Part shown: positions 19,800 through 28,822 of the stretch, one piece after another
Layout of the letters: each line of letters begins with the position of its first letter
Position numbering within the stretch: position 1 is the first letter of the stretch
From: Methanococcoides alaskense
GTDB lineage: Archaea > Halobacteriota > Methanosarcinia > Methanosarcinales > Methanosarcinaceae
Assembly (NCBI RefSeq): GCF_027594145.1
Contig: NZ_JAQFFK010000003.1
Coordinates: 805,408 to 869,407 of the forward strand
Reading direction: 5' to 3'
Length of the DNA: 64,000 nucleotides
Notes under the pieces: model-generated
What the model was told of the DNA's origin: nothing
The model's database searches: none
Seen by the model: the letters and a program-made list of their open reading frames with translations, nothing else
Made by a program: the position numbers and the translations under genes

Positions 19800-20396
19800 G
19801 TGAACAAAGTAAAGATCATTGGGATTGGAGGAAGTCCTCGGAAAAACGGAAACACCGATATCCTGCTTGACAATTTTTTAAAAGGGGCAGAATCAGCAGG
19901 AGCTGAGACTAAAAAAGTCTTATTGAGGAATTATTCTATTGAATCCTGCATTGGTTGTGAAGCCTGTAGAAAAGCTGGAACCTGTACACAGTTCCACGAT
20001 GGAATGGAACTCCTTTATCCTGAGATCGAAGGCTCAAAAGGTCTTATTCTTGGCTCTCCCACATACAACTACAACATAACATCTTCTATGAAATCCTTCA
20101 TCGATAGGTTATACCCCTACTATAATTTCACAAATGATCGCCCCAGACAGTATTCAAGCAAGCTTGGGAACCAAGGTCGGAAAGCGATCGTCTTTTCTAT
20201 CTGTGAACAATCAGATATCAAAGAAATGGGGTTTGCACTCGAAGCTATGGAAATGCCCCTTGAAGCTTTGGGTTATGAAGATATCGAAAAGTTCCCAGTG
20301 ACTAGTTGTTTCGATCGGGGAGTTGTCTCAAAGGATACTGAAGTACTAAAAAAAGCATTTGAAGCTGGAAAAAAACTGGCAATGGATCTTCGTTAA
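19800..20396 (+). CDS. Iron-sulfur flavoprotein (NADPH-dependent FMN reductase-like)
   Basis: A 198-residue flavodoxin-fold protein: GIGGSPRKNGNTDILL binds the FMN phosphate, and GSPTYNYNITSSMKSFIDR is the second flavin loop. Between them CIGCEACRKAGTC (Cx2Cx2Cx5C) is the compact cysteine motif of archaeal iron-sulfur flavoproteins that hold a 4Fe-4S cluster. These dimers pass electrons from ferredoxin to acceptors including O2 and H2O2. Start is GTG 19800, with GAGG seven bases upstream. Transcribed alone. Confidence 0.88.
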   Translation: MNKVKIIGIGGSPRKNGNTDILLDNFLKGAESAGAETKKVLLRNYSIESCIGCEACRKAGTCTQFHDGMELLYPEIEGSKGLILGSPTYNYNITSSMKSFIDRLYPYYNFTNDRPRQYSSKLGNQGRKAIVFSICEQSDIKEMGFALEAMEMPLEALGYEDIEKFPVTSCFDRGVVSKDTEVLKKAFEAGKKLAMDLR

Positions 20397-20410
20397 ACCT
20401 ATGTTGGAAA

Positions 20411-20731
20411 TTATTGTTTATTCATCAATACCTTCTCAACCCTTTCCATTACATGAGCATTGAGAGTAAACGTCTTCTCAATCTTTGCATTCTGCTTAAT
20501 GTAATGTAGAGTACCTTTCAAAAACCCCCTCTTCTTCCAGTCAGTATAGGATATGCCAATGATCTTCTTCCTCAACAGATCAGAATCATCCCTTTCAGCC
20601 ACATAAACAGGTTTACTAAACTCCACCGTTTTCCTCTTCCCAACAAGATGATGGCTTAACTCCCTTGCCTTGAGTATCATAAATATTTTTAAGAATATTG
20701 GACATGCATGAAGTCTAAAACACAGTAACAA
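20411..20731 (-). pseudogene. Second Cas1 C-terminal remnant
   Basis: The frame encodes ARELSHHLVGKRKTVEFSKP, then RDDSDLLRKKIIGISYTDWK and KGTLHYIKQNAK, then LNAHVMERVEK. The order (a helix with HLVGKRK, an L/IRxKII helix, an SYxDWKK turn, a KGTLHY helix) is that of a Cas1 C-terminal tail. No N-terminal Cas1 domain precedes it; the frame starts at a TTG without ribosome site, so it is a truncated copy. It is diverged from the intron-split remnant at 16536-19062 at the DNA level, so the two are not a recent duplication. Confidence 0.55.
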
Positions 20732-21163
20732 ACCAATGATGAATAAGATGACTATCGCAATGCCATCCCATGTTATCTTTTAAGATAAAATATATAAGCC
20801 TAAAACGCATGTTTATATACTTTGTACTGATTGAGTATTGCAAATAGCTGATGCAGCTTGTGAATTGGTAAATAGATGATAAAATATAATTTATGATCTA
20901 TTTTCTTGGTGTGGTACAAATGAGTTATAGAAAACATAGAGAATTCCCTATTTCAGCACGTAGGGAGACAAATTATCTGGAGCTTGAGACGAAGTTCTAT
21001 CGCTATAACACTAACGAAATTGTAAAAGCAGAACGAGCAATGCGTACAACAGATTCGTTCTTTTTTAGACCACCTACCATTGCTAATTCGTCTCTCTTTT
21101 TTTCGCAATTTAAGACAAGTAAAGTTTATACAAAACAATAAAACGAAATAGTGTGGTGTAGTC
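20732..21163. other. Intergenic region with candidate promoter for the CobN-like gene
   Basis: GTTTATATAC at 20811-20820 and AAATATATAAG near 20788 are TATA-like on the plus strand, implying a leader of about 300 bases before the ATG at 21164. An 82-codon open frame (20893-21141) lies in this leader but lacks family signs. I see no known riboswitch. Confidence 0.35.
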
Positions 21164-24100
21164 ATGAAAAATAAAGATATGATATGTAAAAAATTTAAAT
21201 TTGTATTGCCGGCATTGCTGCTTTTGATCTTACTTTGTGCAATGCCTGCAGCAGCTTCTTCATATGAACTTGTTGCAAACACGACCAGTGATGCAAATGG
21301 TTACTATAGCTTCGAAGATATTCCAAATGGGAATTATACACTTATTGGAATGAATTATTCAATCAAGTGGAGAAAGGTAGAAGCTGATCTTTTTGTCAAT
21401 GGTTCTTCTGTGGAACAGACATTAAACCTGAGTACAAGTGGAGCTTCCGAAGCACAAATCAATTTATGGTATGACTTTTTGGATAGATCATCAATCTCAG
21501 GACAAACATTTAAAAAATCAATGAGTTTGCCATATGATCAATTGCCATATTCAGATATATTACTTTTAAATGAACAGGGTACCAAACTTGTCGCGAATAC
21601 GACGAGTGATGAAAATAGCTACTATAGCTTCGAAAATATTCCAAATGGGAATTATACACTTATTGGAATGAATTATTCAACCAAGTGGAGAAAGGTAGAA
21701 GCTGATATTTTTGTCAATAGTTCTTCTGTAGGACAGACATTAAACCTGAGTACAAGTGGAGCTTCCGAAGCACAAATCAATTTATGGTATGACTTTTTGG
21801 AAAGATCATCAATCTCAGGACAAACATTTAAAAAATCAATGAGTTTGCCATATGATCAATTGCCATATTCAGATATATTACTTTTAAATGAACAGGGTAC
21901 CAAACTTGTCGCGAATACGACGAGTGATGAAAATGGTTACTATAGCTTCGAAGATATTCCAAATGGGAATTATACACTTATTGGAATGAATTATTCAACC
22001 AAGTGGAGAAAGGTAGAAGCTGATATTTTTGTCAATGGTTCTTCTGTGGAACAGACATTAAACCTGAGTACAAGTGGAGCTTCCGAAGCACAAATCAATT
22101 TATGGTATGACTTTTTGGAAATATCATCAATCTCAGGGCAAACATTTAAAAAATCAATGAGTTTGCCATATGATCAACTACCATATTCAGATATATTACT
22201 TTTAAAAGAAAAAGATTTGTCGATTACAAACAGTCCACATCTTAACATATCCATAATCACAGGTTATGAAAGTTATTCTTCAAAATTAAACAGTGTAGTT
22301 GAAAGGATAAACAGCAATTCTGATTACAACATAACAGTTTCATGCTATTTGCCATCTACGATCGAAGAAGATATCGACTTTTCAGAAACAGACATAATTT
22401 ATATCAATATGTTCACTGCCACTGCTTCAGTGATATCAGACAATATTGATTCAGCAATTGCAAATGGAACGATCGTTGTGGGATATAACACCTATCTCAA
22501 TGAAAACTATGAAGTTCCGGATGGTTTCTCCAATGAAGAGGATTTCGAGAACTATCTTCAGGATTACTGGATATATGGTGCTATAGATGAGTCTAACTTT
22601 GACAATATGATATTCTTCTTATCAACTACTCTTGGTAATCGCAATGACCTACAAGTGGAAGATCCGACAGGTTCAGATAGCGCAATATACCATCCCGAGA
22701 TGCCTGCACCATATTTTACTGGCAATGCCAGTGAATACTTCGAGTGGTATAGCAGCAGGAATTCAACAGAACATTCTTTTGATGAAAATGCTCCAACTGT
22801 TGGTCTGACATTCTACAGTTCATACTATCCTGATGATATGGCAACTTATGATCAGATAATAGAAAAATTCGAAAATATAGGTATGAATGTTATAGCATGC
22901 TATGGTTCAAGCAGCGAATATGTGGACCCTTTCTTTGACTACAGTCCTGAAACCAAAGTTGACCTGATACTTTCAACCACTTATCGAAGCCAGTATTTTG
23001 ACATCGAGGATTTGGGCGTACCGGTAATGAACACAGTACTAAACGGTTACATGAACCTTACCGAGTGGCAGGACACAAATAATCCACTACCAAATACCTA
23101 TATGTTGAGGCTATACAGACCGGAAACATTAGGATGGATCGATCCGATCATGATAGCTTCCGAAGAAATTGATTCTCAGGGTAACGAAGTCTACGTTCCG
23201 GTCGATGATCAGGTTGACTGGCTTATTGAGAGAGCTGAAGCACAGACAGACCTGTCTTCAAAAAATGAATCTGAGAAAAAAGTTGTCATCATCTACTACA
23301 ACCATGGAGCAGGAAAGGACAACATCGGTGCTTCATATCTAGAGGTTATCCCAAGTATCAATAATCTTCTGAAAGGCATGGCCAACTCAAGGTATGATGT
23401 GGGCAATTCAAGCATTCCTAACGAAACCGAACTTGTAGATCTCTTTGTGAAGCAGGGTACAAATATCGGAACCTGGGCTCCCGGAGAACTGGAAGACCTT
23501 GTCGAGACAGGCAAAGTGGAATTGATCCCTGAAGAAACCTATAAAGGTTGGTTCGATGAACTTCCTGAAGAAAGAAAACAGGAAGTAGTTGAAATGTGGG
23601 GTGAAGCTCCTGGCGAGATCATGGTATACGAAGATAATTCTGGTAACAGCTTCGTCGTGATACCTAAAATCAAAGTTAGTGACAATGTGATCCTTGCTCC
23701 ACAACCTACAAGGGGCTGGTTGCAGGACAATGATGCACTCTATCACTCCGGGGAACTGCCACCTCATCATCAGTACATCGCATTCTACCTATGGCTACAG
23801 AATGAGTTTGACGCTGATGTAATGGTTAATATGGGAAGACATGGTACTGTCGAATGGTTGCCTGGAAAAGAATTTGGTCTGTTCAGAGATGAGTGGCCTG
23901 CCCTTATGGCTGGTGATATTCCTGTAGTTTACCCATACGTAATGGATGGGATGGGAGAAGGAATGCAGGCAAAACGCAGAGGAAATGCGATCATAATCGA
24001 TCACCTGATACCTCCAGTTGTAATGTCTGGAAGTTATGGGAACTACACTCAGTTGAATGAAAAGATAAATCAGTATAGTGCTCTTTCCAGTGAACCAGAG

Positions 24101-26359
24101 ATTCAGGAAGAACGCTATAACGAAATAGTTAACCTTACATTTGAGTTACATCTGGATGAAAGAGTCAATATGAGCCTTTCCGAGGATGAGTTGACCAGAG
24201 AAGAGTTCCTGGATGAACTTGATGATGTTCTCAGGGAACTCAGGACAACATCCATGCCATACGGTTTACACATTCTGGGCACTTCCCCTCAGAATGAGCA
24301 ACTAAGTGAAATGGTTTGTTCCATGCTTGGAAATAATTTCAAGGAAGAAGTTGCACTGTATAATACATCTGAGACTACACCAGTGACACTTCTTGACCTC
24401 GTACTGAATCAGGGACAAAATTACACGTTTGCACAGGAACAGATTCTTGGTTTTGGTAACAATTCAGTTACAATGGATGATTACCTGTCAGATGCTGAAG
24501 AATATGCTGATAAACTTGGCCAGAGCGAAGATGAGATCCAGCAAGTTCTCAAGGCAATGGATGGAAAGTATATAGAGTCAAACTTTGGAGGAGACCCAAT
24601 ACTTCGCCCGGATGCACTTCCTTCAGGCAGGAATTTCTATGCTTTCGATGAGCAGCTCATCCCAACAGAACAAGCATGGGACCTTGGAAGGGATCTCGCG
24701 AATCAGACCGTAGATATGTACATGGCTGAAAATGAAGGAGAATATCCGAAAAAGGTTGCATTTATACTATGGGCAGGAGAATCCACACGTCACGAAGGTG
24801 TGATGGAAGCAGAGATCCTGTACCTCCTTGGTGTTAAACCTGTTTGGGATAACGGCGAAGTTGTGGACGTGGGTTTGATAGATTCTTCAGAATTGGGACG
24901 CCCACGTATAGATGTACTTGTGCAGATATCCGGTCTTTACAGAGACACATTCCCACACAAAGTGGAATTGATCGACAAGGCAGTCTATCTGGCATACAAT
25001 GCCCCTAATAATGGATATGGTGAAAAGGATGAACGTCCTACGCCTGAATATATCCCATATGATCCCGCAGAGAATACGAACTATGTGAGGGAAAATACCA
25101 ACAACATCTACGAAGGCTTGAATACAACATTCCAGAATGAAACTGCTTCAATGACCATTTCCCTGCTTAGGATCTTCGGCCCTGAGGACGGTGCCTATGG
25201 AACAGGTATGGCCAATGCGATCTCTGCAAGTGACACTTGGGATAGCAACACCGTTCTTGCTGATCTTTACATGGAAAGGATGAGCAATGCCTATGGACAA
25301 TATGTCTGGGGAGAAAGCATTGAAGATATCGTTAGCCAGTGGGATGTTGCTGATAGTTCCATAGATAATGAGGACGTCTTTGGGGACAACCTTGAAGATG
25401 TAAATGCGATCCTACACAGCCGCAGTTCGAACACCTATGGTGCTCTTGACACAGATGACTTCTTCCAGTACATGGGCGGATTAATGCTTGTAGTAGGAGA
25501 AGCTTCCGGAACAACTCCGGATACCTACATAATGAACCTGCAGAACCCCGATGCTGAAACCATAGAGACCCTGAAAACATATCTCTCAAGGGAGATTGTC
25601 ACAAGGTACCTCAACCCATCCTGGATCGAGGGTATGCAGCAGCATGGTTTCGAAGGCGCAGGTGCAATGGGCAATTTCCTCGAAAACCTCTGGGGATGGG
25701 AAGCCGTATGTCCTGACCTGATCGATGGTCATGTATGGGACAGTGTGTATGATACATACATGACCGATGATAATGCGGATTGGATCAAAGAGAATAATCC
25801 GTATGCATACCAGTCCATGAACGCAAGGATGATCGAGACTGCAAGAAAAGGTAACTGGGATGCATCTGATGAGGTACTAAAGACTCTAATAGAAGATTAT
25901 ATAAAATCTGTAGTAGAGAACGATGTTACCTGTTGTCACCATACCTGTGGAAATCCTTCACTCGATCAGTTTATTTCCGGACAGATGTCTCTTCTGGGAG
26001 TCGAGGTTGACCAGGATACCCTTGATGAGTACAAAAAACTGATGCAGGACGCAACACATCGATATCCTGAAACAAGTTCCCAAAAGAGTAGTTCCCATAA
26101 GAGCAGTTCGAACACACCTTCTGCAAGCATCGTCAATAGCACAAGCACAAGCAATGATGCAGAAGGCTACGGAACTATCACAGAACCGAAATCTGCGAAG
26201 GATGACAATTATGTGGAAGGGTATGAGATGACAAAGGAAACGAACTCTGAAGAAGAGGCATCTTCAAGTGGGTTCTCAGGGTCTGATATTCTGGCTACTG
26301 CCATCGTCTTCCTTGCAGTGGGAACCATAGCATATGGATTCCGCAAGCAAAAGTTGTAA
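21164..26359 (+). CDS. Exported, membrane-anchored CobN/magnesium-chelatase-H-like protein with three N-terminal repeats
   Basis: A 1731-residue protein. Residues 1-32 form a signal peptide (LPALLLLILLCAMPAAASS). Residues 35-352 are three repeats of 106 residues, each with a carboxypeptidase-regulatory-like motif (SFEDIPNGNYTLIG). About 355-1620 is a CobN/ChlH metal-chelatase large-subunit domain, including GRHGTVEWLPGKEFGL and EGMQAKRRGNAIIIDHLIPP. A Ser/Thr-rich stalk (about 1635-1700), a membrane span (about 1708-1726) and a basic tail (RKQKL) follow, so the chelatase-like domain faces outside. CobN inserts cobalt into corrinoid rings with ATP-using partners in the cytoplasm; an outside location argues for corrinoid or metal binding instead (inference). 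No CobS/CobT-type partner is nearby. Confidence 0.8.
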   Translation: MKNKDMICKKFKFVLPALLLLILLCAMPAAASSYELVANTTSDANGYYSFEDIPNGNYTLIGMNYSIKWRKVEADLFVNGSSVEQTLNLSTSGASEAQINLWYDFLDRSSISGQTFKKSMSLPYDQLPYSDILLLNEQGTKLVANTTSDENSYYSFENIPNGNYTLIGMNYSTKWRKVEADIFVNSSSVGQTLNLSTSGASEAQINLWYDFLERSSISGQTFKKSMSLPYDQLPYSDILLLNEQGTKLVANTTSDENGYYSFEDIPNGNYTLIGMNYSTKWRKVEADIFVNGSSVEQTLNLSTSGASEAQINLWYDFLEISSISGQTFKKSMSLPYDQLPYSDILLLKEKDLSITNSPHLNISIITGYESYSSKLNSVVERINSNSDYNITVSCYLPSTIEEDIDFSETDIIYINMFTATASVISDNIDSAIANGTIVVGYNTYLNENYEVPDGFSNEEDFENYLQDYWIYGAIDESNFDNMIFFLSTTLGNRNDLQVEDPTGSDSAIYHPEMPAPYFTGNASEYFEWYSSRNSTEHSFDENAPTVGLTFYSSYYPDDMATYDQIIEKFENIGMNVIACYGSSSEYVDPFFDYSPETKVDLILSTTYRSQYFDIEDLGVPVMNTVLNGYMNLTEWQDTNNPLPNTYMLRLYRPETLGWIDPIMIASEEIDSQGNEVYVPVDDQVDWLIERAEAQTDLSSKNESEKKVVIIYYNHGAGKDNIGASYLEVIPSINNLLKGMANSRYDVGNSSIPNETELVDLFVKQGTNIGTWAPGELEDLVETGKVELIPEETYKGWFDELPEERKQEVVEMWGEAPGEIMVYEDNSGNSFVVIPKIKVSDNVILAPQPTRGWLQDNDALYHSGELPPHHQYIAFYLWLQNEFDADVMVNMGRHGTVEWLPGKEFGLFRDEWPALMAGDIPVVYPYVMDGMGEGMQAKRRGNAIIIDHLIPPVVMSGSYGNYTQLNEKINQYSALSSEPEIQEERYNEIVNLTFELHLDERVNMSLSEDELTREEFLDELDDVLRELRTTSMPYGLHILGTSPQNEQLSEMVCSMLGNNFKEEVALYNTSETTPVTLLDLVLNQGQNYTFAQEQILGFGNNSVTMDDYLSDAEEYADKLGQSEDEIQQVLKAMDGKYIESNFGGDPILRPDALPSGRNFYAFDEQLIPTEQAWDLGRDLANQTVDMYMAENEGEYPKKVAFILWAGESTRHEGVMEAEILYLLGVKPVWDNGEVVDVGLIDSSELGRPRIDVLVQISGLYRDTFPHKVELIDKAVYLAYNAPNNGYGEKDERPTPEYIPYDPAENTNYVRENTNNIYEGLNTTFQNETASMTISLLRIFGPEDGAYGTGMANAISASDTWDSNTVLADLYMERMSNAYGQYVWGESIEDIVSQWDVADSSIDNEDVFGDNLEDVNAILHSRSSNTYGALDTDDFFQYMGGLMLVVGEASGTTPDTYIMNLQNPDAETIETLKTYLSREIVTRYLNPSWIEGMQQHGFEGAGAMGNFLENLWGWEAVCPDLIDGHVWDSVYDTYMTDDNADWIKENNPYAYQSMNARMIETARKGNWDASDEVLKTLIEDYIKSVVENDVTCCHHTCGNPSLDQFISGQMSLLGVEVDQDTLDEYKKLMQDATHRYPETSSQKSSSHKSSSNTPSASIVNSTSTSNDAEGYGTITEPKSAKDDNYVEGYEMTKETNSEEEASSSGFSGSDILATAIVFLAVGTIAYGFRKQKL
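21264..22217 (+). repeat. Three near-identical 318-bp in-frame repeats
   Basis: The same sequence marks (ACTATAGCTTCGAA at 21303, 21621 and 21939) recur exactly 318 bases apart, with only scattered differences over the whole unit. Each unit encodes one 106-residue extracellular repeat of the CobN-like protein. Such DNA identity points to recent expansion or gene conversion, or assembly risk in copy number. Confidence 0.9.
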
Positions 26360-26367
26360 AAATAAGT

Positions 26368-26400
26368 GGCATCCCTAAACGGATGCCAATTTCTTTTTTA
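26368..26400. terminator. Hairpin terminator between convergent genes
   Basis: GGCATCC (26368-26374) pairs with GGATGCC (26381-26387) around a six-base loop, followed by a T-rich tract on the plus strand. It sits in the 38-base gap between the CobN-like gene and the hydrolase, so it can serve both. Confidence 0.7.
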
Positions 26401-27342
26401 TTCGAATATCAGTTCAAGTCCTTCTTCAAGATGTGAATGCATCAAACCGGTGTAGCCGTGAGTTGTGCTATCAATAGCTGTAAAGGACTTAGGATCTTCC
26501 GCTTTTTCAAATGTGATCTGTGCAGCATCATAAGGAATTATACTGTCATTGATCGAATTCAGCATCACAAATGGACGTGGTGATATCTCCGCAAGATAAT
26601 TGTCCGGGTCTATGGACCTGAAGAATTCGTAAGCCAATTTATCTTTGACCTGAGCAGGATCAATGGCAGAAGAATCGTAGCCGGATGTGCTTATGGCAAC
26701 AACTCCTGAAATTGAATCATCAATTGCTGTTGCGATAATAGCAGGTCTGCCACCATTGCTTGAACCAAGCATTGCAATCTTTGATGCATCTATCTCCGGC
26801 TGGACACCCAGTACATCAGAAGCTTTCAGGGCATCATAGATCATGAGATACTGTGTAGGTTCGACACCAGTTTTGAACATCTCAACATCCGATTCGAGAT
26901 CAATTGCCCCAAGATCCCTCTGGTCAATGATGATCGAAGCATAGCCCATATCGGCGAGTATTACCGAGAGACCATGTTCGTCCTCTTTTGTGACACCAGC
27001 GCCCGGCAGGACAACTATAGCCGGAATCTGCGAATCGGTTGTCGTTCTTGGAATTGTCAAAAGCGAAGGAACGGTTCTGCTCCTGCCCCTATATTCAATT
27101 GTGCTGACAGTGTAGTTCGAATTAGAGTCATCGACATCAATAACTGAATATTGAATATCATCACGTTCCGGATACGAAAGCAAGCCATCTTCAGTAACTG
27201 ACCACGTATCGCCCTGGTTAAACATTATACCGTAAAGACCTGAGAGTATCAAAAGGATACCAATGACCAAAACTAGGTTATTGTTCTTCAGGATCCTTTT
27301 CATTTTCAAAGTATCCTTATTCTTCGATCTGTTCTTAGCCAT
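26398..27342 (-). CDS. Membrane-anchored alpha/beta hydrolase
   Basis: A 314-residue protein with a basic N-terminus and one membrane span (about 22-42, LVLVIGILLILSGLYGIM), then an alpha/beta hydrolase domain outside the membrane. The nucleophile motif is GSSNGG, the acid is in NSINDSIIP and the His in TTHGYTG, so the triad is complete. Substrate unknown; dienelactone-hydrolase or peptidase-like esterases are closest in appearance. Start 27342 has no clear ribosome site; ATG 27303 (MKRILKNN) with AAGGA upstream is an alternative. Convergent with the CobN-like gene. Confidence 0.75.
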   Translation of the reverse strand: MAKNRSKNKDTLKMKRILKNNNLVLVIGILLILSGLYGIMFNQGDTWSVTEDGLLSYPERDDIQYSVIDVDDSNSNYTVSTIEYRGRSRTVPSLLTIPRTTTDSQIPAIVVLPGAGVTKEDEHGLSVILADMGYASIIIDQRDLGAIDLESDVEMFKTGVEPTQYLMIYDALKASDVLGVQPEIDASKIAMLGSSNGGRPAIIATAIDDSISGVVAISTSGYDSSAIDPAQVKDKLAYEFFRSIDPDNYLAEISPRPFVMLNSINDSIIPYDAAQITFEKAEDPKSFTAIDSTTHGYTGLMHSHLEEGLELIFE

Positions 27343-27412
27343 GGCTAAAGGAACAGTAGTGAAATAAAAAAAGATTTCCGTGTCACGGATGACACGGATG
27401 ATATAAATAGAA

Positions 27413-28819
27413 TTATTTCTGTGGTGGCCAGTTCTGTTCCATCCATCCAGGCAACCTGCCTGAATCTGCCGGACCGATCATTACTCCTGCACCGGTCTCG
27501 TCTTCCACATCGCCCTGCAGACGTGCTGCAAGCCCCGGAATCACAATGACCTTATGGGTCAGCTTTTCCATATCAAAGCCTGCATCATCAAGTCCTTTCT
27601 TGATCTTTGCGGCTGTAAGCTGTCCTCCTGCCACAGCAGCCTCTACACCGATACCATCAGTGTCGATAGCTGTAAGGTAACAGTCCACACCATTAGATGA
27701 AAGGTCACTCTCAACTGTGTAGTATGTGAGTGCGAAGTTGGTGGTTATAAGCAATGGTGAATCTGCTGTTGGTGAACCTATCTCATAGACTGCAGGATCG
27801 ACCGTAACAGGCTTCCTTGGGTCAGTGTACATAGTATCACGTATATGCAACTGTGGCATCAGTGCGTAAGGCTCGATGCTATGCATGATCATGATGTCAC
27901 CGTACTTGATAGTGAATATGGAAGCTACAACGGTTTCCCAGTATGATGCGCTTACCTCGTCATCATGTGCCATCCACGCTGTGAACGGAACTGCCATGAT
28001 CGGGAATGCGATATCACGGTCACCATTGATGCCTGCTCTTCTGATCTTCAGGAAATTGTTGAGGGTCGTCTTAAGGCCTTTTCCTGTTGGGAATGTTCCC
28101 GGATCGAGCACAACATCCTCAATGCCATTGTCTGCGAAGGTCTTTGCCATTGACTTGAGAAGATCAAGGTCATTTGGTGCAAAGACAGTTACAGGGACAT
28201 TGAACTCCTGTGCCAGAGCTGCGACTTCCTGCCAGTTATCCTTGTTCGCTGCATAAAGAAGCGGCCTCTTTTCAGCTGAGACCTCAAGCCCTGCTCTAAG
28301 TACAGCAGGTTCGAAAGAGCAAAGGACCAGTGGGAATTCAGTGGTCTCCACTACCTTCTTTACAGTTGCTGCGAACTTTTCAGGGTCGTTTGATACACTG
28401 CGGACAGCGATCATGTCAAGGGTGAGGTAATCACCGACATAGAACTTCTTGAAGTCCTGTATCTTGTTCACTCTCTCGACAAGGTCAGCTTCTTCCATGG
28501 TGTCCCAGACATCATAGGCAAGAGCTGTCTTGTTGAAGAAAGTAAGCTTATGACGGTGTAATACATCATCTCCACCGATACTGATAGCGTTATCTCCGAC
28601 ACCGATGACAACTTCCCTTATCTCAGGAGCAAGAAGAGTCACAAGTTCATCATATTTCTTCTTGTATTTGCTCTCATTGACAAGAGGTATACAATCAGTT
28701 GCTTTTAATGATCTGTCGATAAGATGGGAAGCAAATGCCATACAAGATGTTTCACCACATTCACCACAGTTAGTTCCAGGAAGGAACTTGTATGCTTCGA
28801 GGGGGCTGTTTATTTTCAT
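27413..28819 (-). CDS. cdhE: Acetyl-CoA decarbonylase/synthase gamma subunit (corrinoid iron-sulfur protein, large)
   Basis: A 468-residue subunit. The N-terminus has the 4Fe-4S motif LPGTNCGECGETSCMAF, followed by a TIM-barrel methyl-transfer domain and a C-terminal corrinoid-binding domain (GLAARLQGDVEDETGAGVMIG). With CdhD it carries the methyl group between tetrahydrosarcinapterin and the A cluster of CdhC. It is last in the cdh operon; its GGAGGTG ribosome site overlaps the end of cdhD, indicating coupling. Confidence 0.95.
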   Translation of the reverse strand: MKINSPLEAYKFLPGTNCGECGETSCMAFASHLIDRSLKATDCIPLVNESKYKKKYDELVTLLAPEIREVVIGVGDNAISIGGDDVLHRHKLTFFNKTALAYDVWDTMEEADLVERVNKIQDFKKFYVGDYLTLDMIAVRSVSNDPEKFAATVKKVVETTEFPLVLCSFEPAVLRAGLEVSAEKRPLLYAANKDNWQEVAALAQEFNVPVTVFAPNDLDLLKSMAKTFADNGIEDVVLDPGTFPTGKGLKTTLNNFLKIRRAGINGDRDIAFPIMAVPFTAWMAHDDEVSASYWETVVASIFTIKYGDIMIMHSIEPYALMPQLHIRDTMYTDPRKPVTVDPAVYEIGSPTADSPLLITTNFALTYYTVESDLSSNGVDCYLTAIDTDGIGVEAAVAGGQLTAAKIKKGLDDAGFDMEKLTHKVIVIPGLAARLQGDVEDETGAGVMIGPADSGRLPGWMEQNWPPQK

Positions 28820-28822
28820 TTA

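Noticed and set aside
20893..21141. 82-codon open frame before the CobN-like gene
   Set aside because: No family signs, odd composition, lies in a probable long leader and has no ribosome site beyond chance; noted but not called.
20732..21163. Cobalamin riboswitch upstream of the CobN-like gene
   Set aside because: I found no B12-box-like sequence or convincing fold, and such riboswitches are not usual in archaea.
21264..22217. Insertion element or assembly duplication
   Set aside because: The repeats stay in frame and code for a plausible extracellular domain, with small differences among units; an assembly artefact in copy number cannot be excluded but is not needed.
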